NCBI GenBank assembly: GCA_965247435.1
Contig: OZ252019.1
Location: forward strand, 5,704,001-5,768,000
Direction of reading: 5' to 3'
Length of the DNA: 64,000 bases
DNA from: Ilyomonas sp965247435
Lineage (GTDB): Bacteria > Bacteroidota > Bacteroidia > Chitinophagales > Chitinophagaceae
How positions within the stretch are numbered: position 1 is the stretch's first letter; every line of letters begins with the position of its first letter. The notes beneath the pieces are model-generated. The model had not been told where the DNA came from. It made no database searches and saw only the letters and a program-made list of their open reading frames with translations. Shown here piece by piece: positions 1 to 9,906 of this stretch. The position numbers and the translations under genes are program-made.

Positions 1-3000
1 CCTGGCGGAGCAATGGAGAATAATACGTCATCCGTTTCTGCAAAGCAAACCGGCAATAAAAGTTTTATCCGGTTAAAGTGTTCAGCTTGTAAAGAAGAAG
101 ACCAACTGCATCGCAAACCGGCTGATAATGACATTGCTATAATACAGGCTGAAAGCCAGGAAGCTGCACCTGTAAGCGACGCGGTTTCTTCCTCGATTGA
201 GCGTAGCCGGGGTGCCGGCAGTAAATTAAATACTAATACGCTTTCGTATATGGAGAGCCGGTTTGGCAGGGACCTTAGTTCGGTTAATATTCACACAGGC
301 TCAGACGCGGTTCAAATGAACCGGGAACTGAATGCGCAGGCTTTTACGGTAGGCAATGATATATATTTTAACCATGGCAAGTTTCAGCCGGGCTCTAATG
401 AAGGCGACCATTTACTTGCACACGAGCTTACCCATACTATTCAGCAGTCTCCCGGCATACGGGAAAAGCCTAAAGAAGTTTTTTCATCAGTTTATCAGCA
501 TACTTCGCCGGTTTCTCTGGTTGGTGAAAATAAAGTGCAGCGGTCAAAATCTTTTGCACCGGCAGACAGAAGCGACCAAAGCCTTGGAAGATTGGTACAC
601 GGCACCTTGCTGCCCATGCTGAAAGACAATAATACTGACCTTTTTGTAGAGGTAAAAATACCGGGAGGAAACAAAGCGGGTAATGTATTGGGCAGCTTTG
701 GCGTTGCCGATTTGTATAAAGCGGAACCTACCCAGGGAAAGTCCCGCACTATAGGGTTAAACTTTGACGGGGAGTCTCCCTCCTTTTTAACTAAAGACAC
801 GAAGTTGGATTTTGGCGGAGGTGCCTACAACCACAATAAAGATGCTGCCCCGCAGGGCACTACAGTTACGCCTAAAGTAAAAAAGATGGACGCAGCTCCC
901 AATATGATAGAGGTGGGAGATCTGAAGCCTGGGGGCTCAGGTGAAGTTATATTAGGCGGAGGACAGCTTTCAAACTACATGAAAGGAATAGATAGCACTG
1001 CAGAGGCAACAAATAAATACCTGCAAAAAAATTCCGGCGAAACGGATGGAAGCAACCGATGGAATGTTTTTGTGCGAAAGATGTTGTCGTTAAATATACC
1101 GGCTAAATTATCTTATCCCGGTAGTGGTATTGCCCGCAACAGGCTGGCAGTGTACGATGCTACCGGTACGGTAGTGCCCGATTCCGGCCTGGTTGGAAGC
1201 CTGTATGTTTACAAAGACCAGCAGTCAGGTATCTGGTCGTACGAGTGGATACCCGATAATGTTGGTACTGTTTCCTCAGGCAGTGGCAGGGTAAATGAAG
1301 TATTAAACCGGTTAAGAACGGATGTAATACCGCCGTTAGTGTCAACTGGTACAACCGGAATCCAGCCAAAGCGAAACAGCAATCCGCAGCCGGTTGTTGT
1401 GTCCCCTGTAAAACCAAAACTTCAGCGAAAAGATGAAAAGTTTTCTGATGAAGACTGGAAGAAGACAAAATTTAATCCCTGGAAAACAGATGCTGAAAAA
1501 CTTTTAGGTGACAAATCAGAAGTACAAAAACTTCAGGTAGCAGAAGCATTGGTTGATGTTAAGCATCGCAATGCTATGGTTCCGGTACCTGCAGAAGTTA
1601 TGGAAAAAGGGCAGGCGCTATCTACTATACGGCACTGGAACAGGTTTGGTGGCATCTTAGGCTGGCTACGCGAAAAGTTTGATTTCATCTATCGCAAAGT
1701 AGCAGGGTTTGCCAAAAAAATAAAGGAAAAAGTACAAAAGCTGGTTCAAAAAGTAGGCAGCAGTTCTTTTGGCAGTTGGGTAAAAGCAGCAGCAAAAGTT
1801 ATTTTCAAGATATTTAAAATGGTCGGTTCCTGGGCCATTTCCAAAATACTCGATAAACTGCTTGCTTCGCTTAAAGAAGGGATTTTTAATAATATAAAAA
1901 TTCTTATTGAAGAAGTGACTCCCGACGATGTAAAAGCAAAAATTCAGCAATTCGAAGATTTAAAGGAACAATACCAGGCTATCATCGAAGAAAATGAAGA
2001 TAAGCTGATACAGCGTTTTTTTGGCGATAAGCTCGAGTTTTTCGAAAAACTGGAAGAGTTTGAAAAATTAGCCGATACAGTAAGCGACATCGTTACTTTG
2101 GTGGAATGGGGTATAAGGTTGCTGGCATGTGCTTCGCCACCGGCTATTGGTTGCTTATGGAACCTCGCCATATCTGCATTGGAATTTATATTTGCCAGGC
2201 TCATGCAGACCTGTTGGTTTACTAAAGAGGTGTATGCGCCGGTTATATCAAAGTTTGAAATTGTAAGCAGCTTTCCAACTAAAGTGGCAGCAAAAATTGC
2301 AGATGTTGCCAACGAGTATATCCCCGTTCCCACAGGCTTCGAAAAAATATTTGCCCCTATCGTTATTAACAATTCCGAGTTTAAAGTTGACTGTAATGAA
2401 GGCGGAGATGGGGATGCAGCACTTACACCCGAAAGGCGTGAAATTTTTGAGCTTGTTAAAAAAGAAGGGCCGGAGAAGATTAAATCGTTGCTAAAGCTCA
2501 CCGTTAAGAGAGGCGCAGGGCCATGGGTGCTGCTTACGCTTGAACGTATTAATCAATTAAAGGATGCCTTAAAGAATGTAGAAGCAAAACAGCTTGAAGA
2601 TGCAGCAAACGATGATAAAAAAGAGATTCCTGCGCCCCTACAGGAATTTCTTAAAAATGTTTCAGCTTATAGCGAACCCGAGAAAAAGCTGATTAAAGGA
2701 GCTGCCGATGCAAAAAAAGCAGAGCAAGCTGCTAAAGCGGCAAAGGATAAAGCCGTGGCTGATAAAAAAACAGGTACGCAAAGCGGTAGTAAAGGCGGCG
2801 AGGGTAATGCCATCGTAGCTATACAGGTGCCGCAACCACCTGATGGAACGCCTGTTGACGAGTATCCGTTATCATCTCCGGGTATTATTGGTATTCCTTA
2901 CGGGCACGTGGTGCCGGAACTCAATGCATCAAAACCAAATTATTTTATAGGTGAAAAACTTGAGATTGAAGTTGCGCACTGGATTGACAGAAAATGGGTA

Positions 3001-3177
3001 TGGTTAACAGGTATCTCCGCCACATTTGTTTCCATGAGCTCTCTTAACGGCAATAGAATTTTAGACTATTCCACCACGAGCGATATATATTTTAAAGCCA
3101 CTAAAGATTCGACAACTGTGTACATGATAAAAAAAGGTAGAAAAGGCTTATTCCTTGACGTTGACGGGCTGCCTTGA
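1..3177 (+). CDS. DUF4157 (eCIS core domain) protein, 5' end probably outside the window
   Basis: The reading frame is open to the left edge and the first ATG is at 13. The two neighbouring paralogues carry a longer head (an IQPKL segment followed by an EADAV...VMRMPE segment) that is missing here, so this gene probably starts upstream. Counting from the ATG at 13, a CSAC pair near residues 23-26 is followed by the DUF4157 domain (about 75-150) with a HELTH motif at 137-141. Residues 300-320 hold an ExxDLKPG...GGGQLxNY pattern resembling PD-(D/E)XK nuclease-like domains. Residues 550-760 are rich in amphipathic and hydrophobic helices, and an Ala/Lys-rich linker precedes a C-terminal domain I do not recognise. 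DUF4157 is known as a marker of proteins linked to extracellular contractile injection systems. Effector function is inference. Confidence 0.8.
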   Translation, partial: PGGAMENNTSSVSAKQTGNKSFIRLKCSACKEEDQLHRKPADNDIAIIQAESQEAAPVSDAVSSSIERSRGAGSKLNTNTLSYMESRFGRDLSSVNIHTGSDAVQMNRELNAQAFTVGNDIYFNHGKFQPGSNEGDHLLAHELTHTIQQSPGIREKPKEVFSSVYQHTSPVSLVGENKVQRSKSFAPADRSDQSLGRLVHGTLLPMLKDNNTDLFVEVKIPGGNKAGNVLGSFGVADLYKAEPTQGKSRTIGLNFDGESPSFLTKDTKLDFGGGAYNHNKDAAPQGTTVTPKVKKMDAAPNMIEVGDLKPGGSGEVILGGGQLSNYMKGIDSTAEATNKYLQKNSGETDGSNRWNVFVRKMLSLNIPAKLSYPGSGIARNRLAVYDATGTVVPDSGLVGSLYVYKDQQSGIWSYEWIPDNVGTVSSGSGRVNEVLNRLRTDVIPPLVSTGTTGIQPKRNSNPQPVVVSPVKPKLQRKDEKFSDEDWKKTKFNPWKTDAEKLLGDKSEVQKLQVAEALVDVKHRNAMVPVPAEVMEKGQALSTIRHWNRFGGILGWLREKFDFIYRKVAGFAKKIKEKVQKLVQKVGSSSFGSWVKAAAKVIFKIFKMVGSWAISKILDKLLASLKEGIFNNIKILIEEVTPDDVKAKIQQFEDLKEQYQAIIEENEDKLIQRFFGDKLEFFEKLEEFEKLADTVSDIVTLVEWGIRLLACASPPAIGCLWNLAISALEFIFARLMQTCWFTKEVYAPVISKFEIVSSFPTKVAAKIADVANEYIPVPTGFEKIFAPIVINNSEFKVDCNEGGDGDAALTPERREIFELVKKEGPEKIKSLLKLTVKRGAGPWVLLTLERINQLKDALKNVEAKQLEDAANDDKKEIPAPLQEFLKNVSAYSEPEKKLIKGAADAKKAEQAAKAAKDKAVADKKTGTQSGSKGGEGNAIVAIQVPQPPDGTPVDEYPLSSPGIIGIPYGHVVPELNASKPNYFIGEKLEIEVAHWIDRKWVWLTGISATFVSMSSLNGNRILDYSTTSDIYFKATKDSTTVYMIKKGRKGLFLDVDGLP

Positions 3178-3440
3178 TGCACTGATTTATTTTGTAAGCA
3201 GCATTTAATAACAGCATACCTGGTGGTATTTAAATGTCCACATTGCTCCTGAGATTTAGAAAAGTATGTGATTGATTTAAAAAATCAGGCGGTTAAAACC
3301 TTGCACGAACGGCTCTTTTTAAAGCTCTTGCAACGCTATACGCTTGTACCTGAGTTGTTCAACCAGTTTTTATAGCAACGAATAAATTTTTTTTATCCAG
3401 GCAACAAAGGTTTTAGTTTAAACAACAAAATTATATCTCA

Positions 3441-5006
3441 ATGTATAAACACATATCGGCTTCACCTAGAGATTTGCCTGCTTCTGCCGCCTCAGTTCCT
3501 CCGGTATCAGTGGCTGTTGATAAGCGTAGTAAGCGTGCGTTTAATAACGCTGCTAATCCGTTTATTCAGCCCAAACTTGAAGTAGGGCAACCGAATGACC
3601 GGTACGAGCACGAAGCTGATGCTGTTGCCGATAAGGTAATGCGGATGCCGGAGCAAAACTTCGTGCAGCGTAAATGTGCAGCTTGTGAAGGAGAAGAAAA
3701 ACTGCAGCGCAAACCGTTAAGCGAAACCGTTACGCCATTCATCCAGGCTAAGAGCGATAACACCCCAATTGTAAATAATCAAACGGCGCAATCCATAGCA
3801 TCTTCCAGGGGCGGCGGCAGCGCCATGGATAGTCATACCAACTCATTTATGAGCAGCCGGTTCGGGATGGATTTCAGCGATGTAAAAATCCATACCGGCA
3901 GGGAAGCCGTGCAGCTCAGCCGCGATATAAATGCCAGAGCGTTTACCACCGGTAAGGACATTTATTTTAATGAAGGGCAGTACCAGCCAGGCGTTGCAGC
4001 CGGCAAGCATTTGCTGGCGCATGAGCTTACGCATGTGGTGCAGCAGTCGGCAGGCATACAATGTAAACCCCTTAACAGCAGACCGGATTGGGAAACTATT
4101 CCGATAGACTATGATATGATAACCGACCCTACGGAAAGAATGGAAATGATGAGAGCGGATTACGAAAAATACCGCTGGAAAAATGCGCTTGAGCGATTAC
4201 AAAAAGGTGAATTGGAGGATACTGATTTGCAGTATAACAGCCTAAGAAATAGAATGACTGGTTTAAAAACATCTGAAATCACTGATTTAATAACCAAAAT
4301 AAAGGCTTTTCAGGAACAACGTGATAAGGACATAAAAGACCCCGATGTGAAAGATCCGGACAAAAAAAAGCCGGTTACAACGGTCAAAATTATTCAATGG
4401 CTGGAGGTAAGAAAAGTTATTTCAACACCTATGCCTGATAATGCTACGGTCAATTTTTTGCTTCCCGGCATGATTGACAGCTTCTCTGTAAGTATAAATG
4501 ATATTAATATAACGGTGATGCCGGATACATCTGGCTCCAATCAAAACGAAACAGGACCCACTGCTAATTTTACAGGTAATTTCACATGGATGACCGTCGG
4601 CGGTAAGATAACCGGGCTTAAAAAAAATGGTACACCCTTTAATCCTACCAGCCTTGAAGTAACTATTCTGACCAAATATAAAAATAGCCCCGACGATACT
4701 TCGGGGTATGGCAAAGGCACAACTGCTGCTGATAAAAGCAATGAGACTACAACACTCAGAACGCATGAAGGCCAGCATGGCACCGATTTTATTACGTACC
4801 TAACAAATACGCCATTGCCTGTTAGCTTAAAAGACGGGATCAATGGAAAGCTGACGCCAGCCCAATTCTCAAAAATATTAGCGTACGTCAAAAATATTAC
4901 AAAGGACACTTGCGAAACGACAGACCAGGTAGGTTTTTCACAGGATGAATTTCTGGCAACGGCGCAGGGCAGATTAAGCGGAATAACAAGTTGCAGAAGA
5001 CCCTGA
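3441..5006 (+). CDS. DUF4157 protein with a second C-terminal HExxH motif
   Basis: This 521-residue protein starts with a low-complexity leader, then the IQPKL and EADAV...VMRMPE head segments, a CAAC pair followed by repeated QRKP-type spacers, and the DUF4157 domain with HELTH at 194-198. A Lys/Asp-rich linker near 290-310 leads to a C-terminal domain with THEGQHGTDF, in which H442 and H446 form a second HExxH. That second motif suggests a zinc-metallopeptidase-like tail, but I cannot name the family and no third ligand is assigned. There is no Sec signal peptide. It lies 263 bp after the first DUF4157 gene and 18 bp before the third, so genes two and three are probably cotranscribed. A secreted or injected effector role is inferred from the domain family only. 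Confidence 0.8.
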   Translation: MYKHISASPRDLPASAASVPPVSVAVDKRSKRAFNNAANPFIQPKLEVGQPNDRYEHEADAVADKVMRMPEQNFVQRKCAACEGEEKLQRKPLSETVTPFIQAKSDNTPIVNNQTAQSIASSRGGGSAMDSHTNSFMSSRFGMDFSDVKIHTGREAVQLSRDINARAFTTGKDIYFNEGQYQPGVAAGKHLLAHELTHVVQQSAGIQCKPLNSRPDWETIPIDYDMITDPTERMEMMRADYEKYRWKNALERLQKGELEDTDLQYNSLRNRMTGLKTSEITDLITKIKAFQEQRDKDIKDPDVKDPDKKKPVTTVKIIQWLEVRKVISTPMPDNATVNFLLPGMIDSFSVSINDINITVMPDTSGSNQNETGPTANFTGNFTWMTVGGKITGLKKNGTPFNPTSLEVTILTKYKNSPDDTSGYGKGTTAADKSNETTTLRTHEGQHGTDFITYLTNTPLPVSLKDGINGKLTPAQFSKILAYVKNITKDTCETTDQVGFSQDEFLATAQGRLSGITSCRRP

Positions 5007-5024
5007 TAAATACTACTTCAATTA

Positions 5025-8000
5025 ATGGCAGCATCTGCAACGATATCGGCGCCCGAAAAAACAGCCGCACCTGCCGCTTCGTTGGAAGCGGCAGCTAAAG
5101 CTACTGATGCAGCACCTGAAATGGAACAGGTACAGCAATACTGTATTCAACCAAAGCTTACCGTTGGCGCCCCGGATGACCCTTACGAAAAAGAGGCGGA
5201 TGCCGTGGAAGATAAAGTAATGCGAATGCCGGAGCAAAGTTTTGTTCAGCATAAATGTGCGCAATGCGAGAGAGAAGAAAATATTCAGCGTAAACCGGAA
5301 GAAGCCGAAAATGTCCAATTAAAAAGAAACGCAGCTACCAATTTTATTCAGCGGAAATGTGCGGCGTGTGAGGGGGAAGAAAAAGAAAAAATTCACCGCA
5401 AGCCGTTAAGTGAAAGTATTACCCCGTTTATACAGACTAAAACTGAAAACAGTGTTCCGGTTAACCCGGCTGTCAGCCAGTCTATTGAATCTTCAAAAGG
5501 TACTGGCACATCGCTGAACAGAGATACACACTCCTTTATGAGCAGCCGCTTTGGCAACGATTTCAGCAATGTAAAAGTTCATACGGATAACGAAGCTGTG
5601 CAGCTAAGCCGCGAGTTAAATGCGAAAGCGTTTACGGTAGGTAACGATGTTTATTTTAATGAGGGGCAGTACCAGCCATATTCCGATAGCGGTAAACAAC
5701 TGCTGGCGCATGAGCTTACGCATGTTATACAGCAACAACCTCGTTCAGCCCCTTTGGTTCAAAGAAAAAAGGGAAAAGTAAAGGCTGCGGCGCCACAGCA
5801 GCCGGATGCAACAGCGTCTCATGCCATTTCAATGCCCTGGAAAAAATCTGCACAGAATACCATTTACCAATTCATTCGTGCCTATGGCATTTTAGGCCCG
5901 CAAAAGTTATCCGATGCCCAGGTCTATTCCTATGTGGAAAGTTTTTTAACCGACATGAGCAGTTTAAAAGATTTCAATATCAATTATGAAGAAAGCGGGG
6001 AAACGAAGTATAGGGAGAACCTTGACATGGCGGAAGCAGATTTACTGGCGAACCGATACGCCATGACCACCTTCGTGTTAAGCGACTTTTACTCCGATCG
6101 TTTGTTAGCAGCACTTGGTTATACTTGGGAATCATTTAAAGCCGCCGGTGCAAAGCCCACGGATAAAGATGGCGCTTCGATGAACGATATCATGGATATG
6201 CTCGACGCGGTCGGGTCCGGCCCGGATTTTACTACGCCTCCGGGTAAAAGAGAAATAATAATGGATAGCGCCCCGATGGACCAAAAAGCGCTGGTGGAAA
6301 GGTTTCTGAAAGATATGGAGCCGCTTGTTGCAGACTACACGGGCAAAGATCCCTTGCCGCCCTATGTTGTTACCGGGATTGACATAGATAAGATACGGGA
6401 GCTTTACCTGCCGGGTAATGAAGCGCAGTTAAAAAGGTTTATTGCTTTCATAACGCAAAGCAAGGATAAGAAATCCGGCAAATTCATGTCGCCGGATATG
6501 ACGCTTGGCGAATTGATAGAAACAGTGGAAGCAATGCAGCAGATAAGGCACGACAATGCTGAGTATGGCATGAAGGAAGGTGCCGGCCACAATGATGAAA
6601 AGCTGGTGGCAAACCGCCCGGTTCATGGAAAAATTATTTCTATGAACAGCCCGGCAGTAGAATGGCAGGAGCTGCATTTTGCATTTCAGGTATATGATAA
6701 AGTAGATGCATGGAAAGTGCCGATGGTGCATATTCACTGGCATGCCTTCAATAAAAAGAAGAAAGCTGTAGATGCCGAATACACGCATTATATTGATGTA
6801 CGGGATGACAGTATTATAAATGATAAAATATTTGAGGTAAAGCCTTTAGCCGCAGGCGAGTATATTATTCATGCACAGGTTGACCACAACTTTTATTACC
6901 CTGCTGTTTTCTCCGAACCAATAACTGTGGTTAAACCCGGCGAAGCGCTGAATGCGCTGAGAGCCGATTCCAATAAAACCGAACAACTGGCGGATGTCGG
7001 CGCTTTTAGTGCCTATAATTATTCAATGGGCATCATCAACGACATTAGCTCGAACGATGAAGGCGACAGAGCCTACGGAAATATGACTCCGGGTGCATCC
7101 TTTGGAATAGCGAGGCAGATTACCATACTGGAGAAAGAAATTGCAGACCTGGAAAGCCTGGAAAAACACTATGGCGGAGAAGGACATTATAAAGAATGGG
7201 TTGATGCTAAAATCAAACGCCTGCGCGATACGATCGGCACATTATCCAACGACAAAAAAGATCCGAATAACAAAGAAATCCAGGTACAGGGATTTTATGT
7301 GAGCAGAACGCCGGGCGTAGGCAGCGGCGCTCTTAAACTGGCTGCCTGGTACACGCATTCCAACAAAGAAGCAGGAATGGCAAAGCACTTTTATTTCGGC
7401 AACCTCTTCGACCGGAGTGATATTGTTGATGCTGAAAATCTTCACTTCGAAGAAATGGGATTTACGTACGAGGCCATGCTGGAAGCTCTTTTTGTAGAGC
7501 TGAGCAGTGAATACCCGGTTGGGAATATTGAAGCGACTTTTCAATTGTACGACAACAGCGATGCACCTACCACCAGAACGGTTACTTACAGAAGAGTAAC
7601 GGACACCGTTTGGAAAGATATTAAAGCGGTGGCTTATTCCTTACCCGTACAGATTATTACAAATATTATAGCCGGTATTCTTACCATCTTCCCGCCCACT
7701 ACTGCACTGGGCATTACATTGGGCGTACTTTACAATGGAGCGCAGGTGGTAGCCGATATCGCAAGTAAGATCAATACCGGGAGATCCATTACGGCTTCGG
7801 ATATTTTAAACGTCGTTCTGGTAATAGCTGATGTAATACCCTTTTTAGGACCGGCTGCGTCTGAAGCAGGCGTTGGTCTCCGGCTTGTTAGATTGTCGAG
7901 CAAAGTAGGAGGAGTTGCAGGCAATTTGTACCTGATTACCGATAATATAATCAGCAGTATCGATAAGATGCGGGATGGCCTCGTAAGTCAACTGGCGGAA

Positions 8001-9887
8001 GTGTATAAAAGGGTTACCATACTCCAGGAGCAGCATGCGCCTGCGGATATTTTGCAGCAGGACCTGGATCAGATGCGAAGTCTTGAATCCGATATTAATG
8101 CCGCCGGAATAAAAATAGCCTCAGAGATGCTTGCAACCCAGGCTACCATAATGGGTATAACCCATTTGGCAACTGCTAAGTTTAAAGAGCATCTCGATGG
8201 AATGACATCCCAGGAGCGTGCAGCCGTAGGGATTACCGATGCGGATATGCAAACCTTGTCTCACCAGCCGGAAGGAAGAATGGTGACAGATCTTATTCCG
8301 GGACGCTCCTCTACCGATGGACTTGCACCACACCCAACCCTGGCAGAACACACAAGCATCGTACCCGGCATTGATGGCATTTTCTCCAACGGGCAGAAAA
8401 ACCGGGAGATGAAGGTGCGGTACGAGATTGCAGCCAATGGCGTTATTGAGAAAATTTTTATTGAAGCAGGCCTTGATGCAGACCTTACGCTTTTAAAACA
8501 GCACCTGCCTACCATACAATTATTACAGCAATACCAGCATTTCTCCGGAAAGGTCAAGGTACTTCTGAAACGGTTATACAATCTTTACATGAGTTTTACG
8601 GGGTCGCGTGCAGACATGATCCCATTGCCCGGATCGCGGGCATTTGAAGCAAAACTGGAGATAGAAAAGTTGCCAACGATTATTGAATCCAAAGCAGCAT
8701 TGTTGTCTGGTCTTCCGCTCGACGATATACGCGGCCGGTCTGAGTTAAAAGCAGACATCGCATTTCTTGAATCGGAAGTGGACAGGCACAACCGTACGCT
8801 TGATATGATGGATATGGAGCTGGGAGAAGGGTTTGTTGCAGCAACCGTACCTAAAAACGAGGCTGCCGAAGCCTTGGGTTATCCGCCGGCTCCTCCCGGT
8901 CACTATTATTATGAAACACAAAATGGCGGATACCAGTTACACCGGTATTCAAACTCAGATGTACGGCCGCAACATATTGTAACGAAAGATGGCAAGCCTG
9001 TTTTGGAGCATTCATCAATAGGTGCTGATGAAATGAGAACACTTGAGCCGGAGGCGAAACCTGATCGCTCTGCTGCAGGCACGCCCGATAAAAATACCGG
9101 GCCGGCAGAGGAGCAGAAAGGCAAACAGGATGATGCACAAAAGCCGGACTCCCCTGGCGCCGGTGCTACCGTTAAGCCTGCTCCGGGCGCAGTTGATTTG
9201 CCCGCAGAAACGACCGATCCTGCGGCCACAACACCGGCGCCGGCGCCAAAAACCGAAGCAGAACTTCGGGCAGATTTAGATCCTGCGCTCAAAACAGGTG
9301 AAACTGCAGCAGATACTGCCAGGAGAGTGGAAGCGGCAAGAATTGAATTAGAACACCGAAGAATTTTTGGGACGTATGAAGCCCTGGGTGAAGCGCCAGA
9401 TCGTTTTGATATCGCAACAAATGATGCAATGCACCCTGATGCACACACGCTTGGTTCGGGCGCAAACCCAGGCAGACATGGCCCTGAGATACCGTTGGAA
9501 AGAAGTGTTGACTCAACCGGAGCACCGGATGGTACAAGAACAATTGAAGGACGGGTTTATGGAGATCCGCCTTGGACCGAAAGAGCTAATTTTTCGGGCA
9601 AATGGCGAAGTATTGGAATTATTGACAGGGTACTTAACAGGTATTTAAGAGCTAACTGGGAGAATGTCAGATCAGATTTGGCCACTGATGGCGCTCACAC
9701 AGGTGTTTTTCCGGCAGAGGAAGTGGTAGGAGATGGTTACTTCAATAAAAATTATGGAACGGCCAATCCGCCTCAGGCCGTAGGCCCCGTACCAACCAAC
9801 ATGGTTCGGGTAACTATCCTTTTAGTTCCCGGCACTCCGCCTACTTATTATGTTATTACCTGCTTTCCAACAATCAGTGGAATGTGA
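5025..9887 (+). CDS. Giant DUF4157 polymorphic toxin with C-terminal RNase A-like (CdiA-CT type) domain
   Basis: This 1620-residue protein has the same head as its upstream neighbour (IQPKL, EADAV, VMRMPE) but two CxxC units (CAQC and CAAC) before the DUF4157 domain, which carries HELTH at 229-233. A long central region contains a hydrophobic stretch at about 865-985, possibly for membrane passage. A Pro/Ala/Glu-rich linker (about 1345-1440) precedes the last 150 residues. These show AHTL (H1474), GRH (H1485), an F-S-G-K-W...ID helix, and the ending YYVITCFPT (T1612). That layout, paired His early, a central helix and a final V-T-x-F/Y-P strand, matches the bacterial CdiA-CT RNase A-like toxin family as I know it. 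The gene right after it looks like a CdiI immunity protein, which supports the reading. RNase activity itself is inferred. Confidence 0.85.
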   Translation: MAASATISAPEKTAAPAASLEAAAKATDAAPEMEQVQQYCIQPKLTVGAPDDPYEKEADAVEDKVMRMPEQSFVQHKCAQCEREENIQRKPEEAENVQLKRNAATNFIQRKCAACEGEEKEKIHRKPLSESITPFIQTKTENSVPVNPAVSQSIESSKGTGTSLNRDTHSFMSSRFGNDFSNVKVHTDNEAVQLSRELNAKAFTVGNDVYFNEGQYQPYSDSGKQLLAHELTHVIQQQPRSAPLVQRKKGKVKAAAPQQPDATASHAISMPWKKSAQNTIYQFIRAYGILGPQKLSDAQVYSYVESFLTDMSSLKDFNINYEESGETKYRENLDMAEADLLANRYAMTTFVLSDFYSDRLLAALGYTWESFKAAGAKPTDKDGASMNDIMDMLDAVGSGPDFTTPPGKREIIMDSAPMDQKALVERFLKDMEPLVADYTGKDPLPPYVVTGIDIDKIRELYLPGNEAQLKRFIAFITQSKDKKSGKFMSPDMTLGELIETVEAMQQIRHDNAEYGMKEGAGHNDEKLVANRPVHGKIISMNSPAVEWQELHFAFQVYDKVDAWKVPMVHIHWHAFNKKKKAVDAEYTHYIDVRDDSIINDKIFEVKPLAAGEYIIHAQVDHNFYYPAVFSEPITVVKPGEALNALRADSNKTEQLADVGAFSAYNYSMGIINDISSNDEGDRAYGNMTPGASFGIARQITILEKEIADLESLEKHYGGEGHYKEWVDAKIKRLRDTIGTLSNDKKDPNNKEIQVQGFYVSRTPGVGSGALKLAAWYTHSNKEAGMAKHFYFGNLFDRSDIVDAENLHFEEMGFTYEAMLEALFVELSSEYPVGNIEATFQLYDNSDAPTTRTVTYRRVTDTVWKDIKAVAYSLPVQIITNIIAGILTIFPPTTALGITLGVLYNGAQVVADIASKINTGRSITASDILNVVLVIADVIPFLGPAASEAGVGLRLVRLSSKVGGVAGNLYLITDNIISSIDKMRDGLVSQLAEVYKRVTILQEQHAPADILQQDLDQMRSLESDINAAGIKIASEMLATQATIMGITHLATAKFKEHLDGMTSQERAAVGITDADMQTLSHQPEGRMVTDLIPGRSSTDGLAPHPTLAEHTSIVPGIDGIFSNGQKNREMKVRYEIAANGVIEKIFIEAGLDADLTLLKQHLPTIQLLQQYQHFSGKVKVLLKRLYNLYMSFTGSRADMIPLPGSRAFEAKLEIEKLPTIIESKAALLSGLPLDDIRGRSELKADIAFLESEVDRHNRTLDMMDMELGEGFVAATVPKNEAAEALGYPPAPPGHYYYETQNGGYQLHRYSNSDVRPQHIVTKDGKPVLEHSSIGADEMRTLEPEAKPDRSAAGTPDKNTGPAEEQKGKQDDAQKPDSPGAGATVKPAPGAVDLPAETTDPAATTPAPAPKTEAELRADLDPALKTGETAADTARRVEAARIELEHRRIFGTYEALGEAPDRFDIATNDAMHPDAHTLGSGANPGRHGPEIPLERSVDSTGAPDGTRTIEGRVYGDPPWTERANFSGKWRSIGIIDRVLNRYLRANWENVRSDLATDGAHTGVFPAEEVVGDGYFNKNYGTANPPQAVGPVPTNMVRVTILLVPGTPPTYYVITCFPTISGM

Positions 9888-9906
9888 TGGTTTAAAAATA
9901 TGAAAT

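Noticed and set aside
421..435. HELTH of DUF4157 as proof of an active protease
   Set aside because: The motif is conserved in the eCIS core domain, but proteolytic activity is not established from the motif alone; used only as a family marker.
1944..2501. 185-codon frame on the minus strand inside the first DUF4157 gene
   Set aside because: It is the antisense shadow of the toxin gene, Ser-rich without any domain, and the plus-strand frame is continuous with family features.
3259..3375. Short stop-bounded plus-strand reading between the first two DUF4157 genes that looks somewhat protein-like (LHERLFLKLLQRY)
   Set aside because: Under 40 codons, no ATG and no recognised family; it could be a gene remnant but cannot be supported.
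8909..9448. 179-codon minus-strand frame inside the third DUF4157 gene
   Set aside because: Antisense to the Pro/Ala-rich linker; the composition is a simple mirror of that low-complexity stretch.
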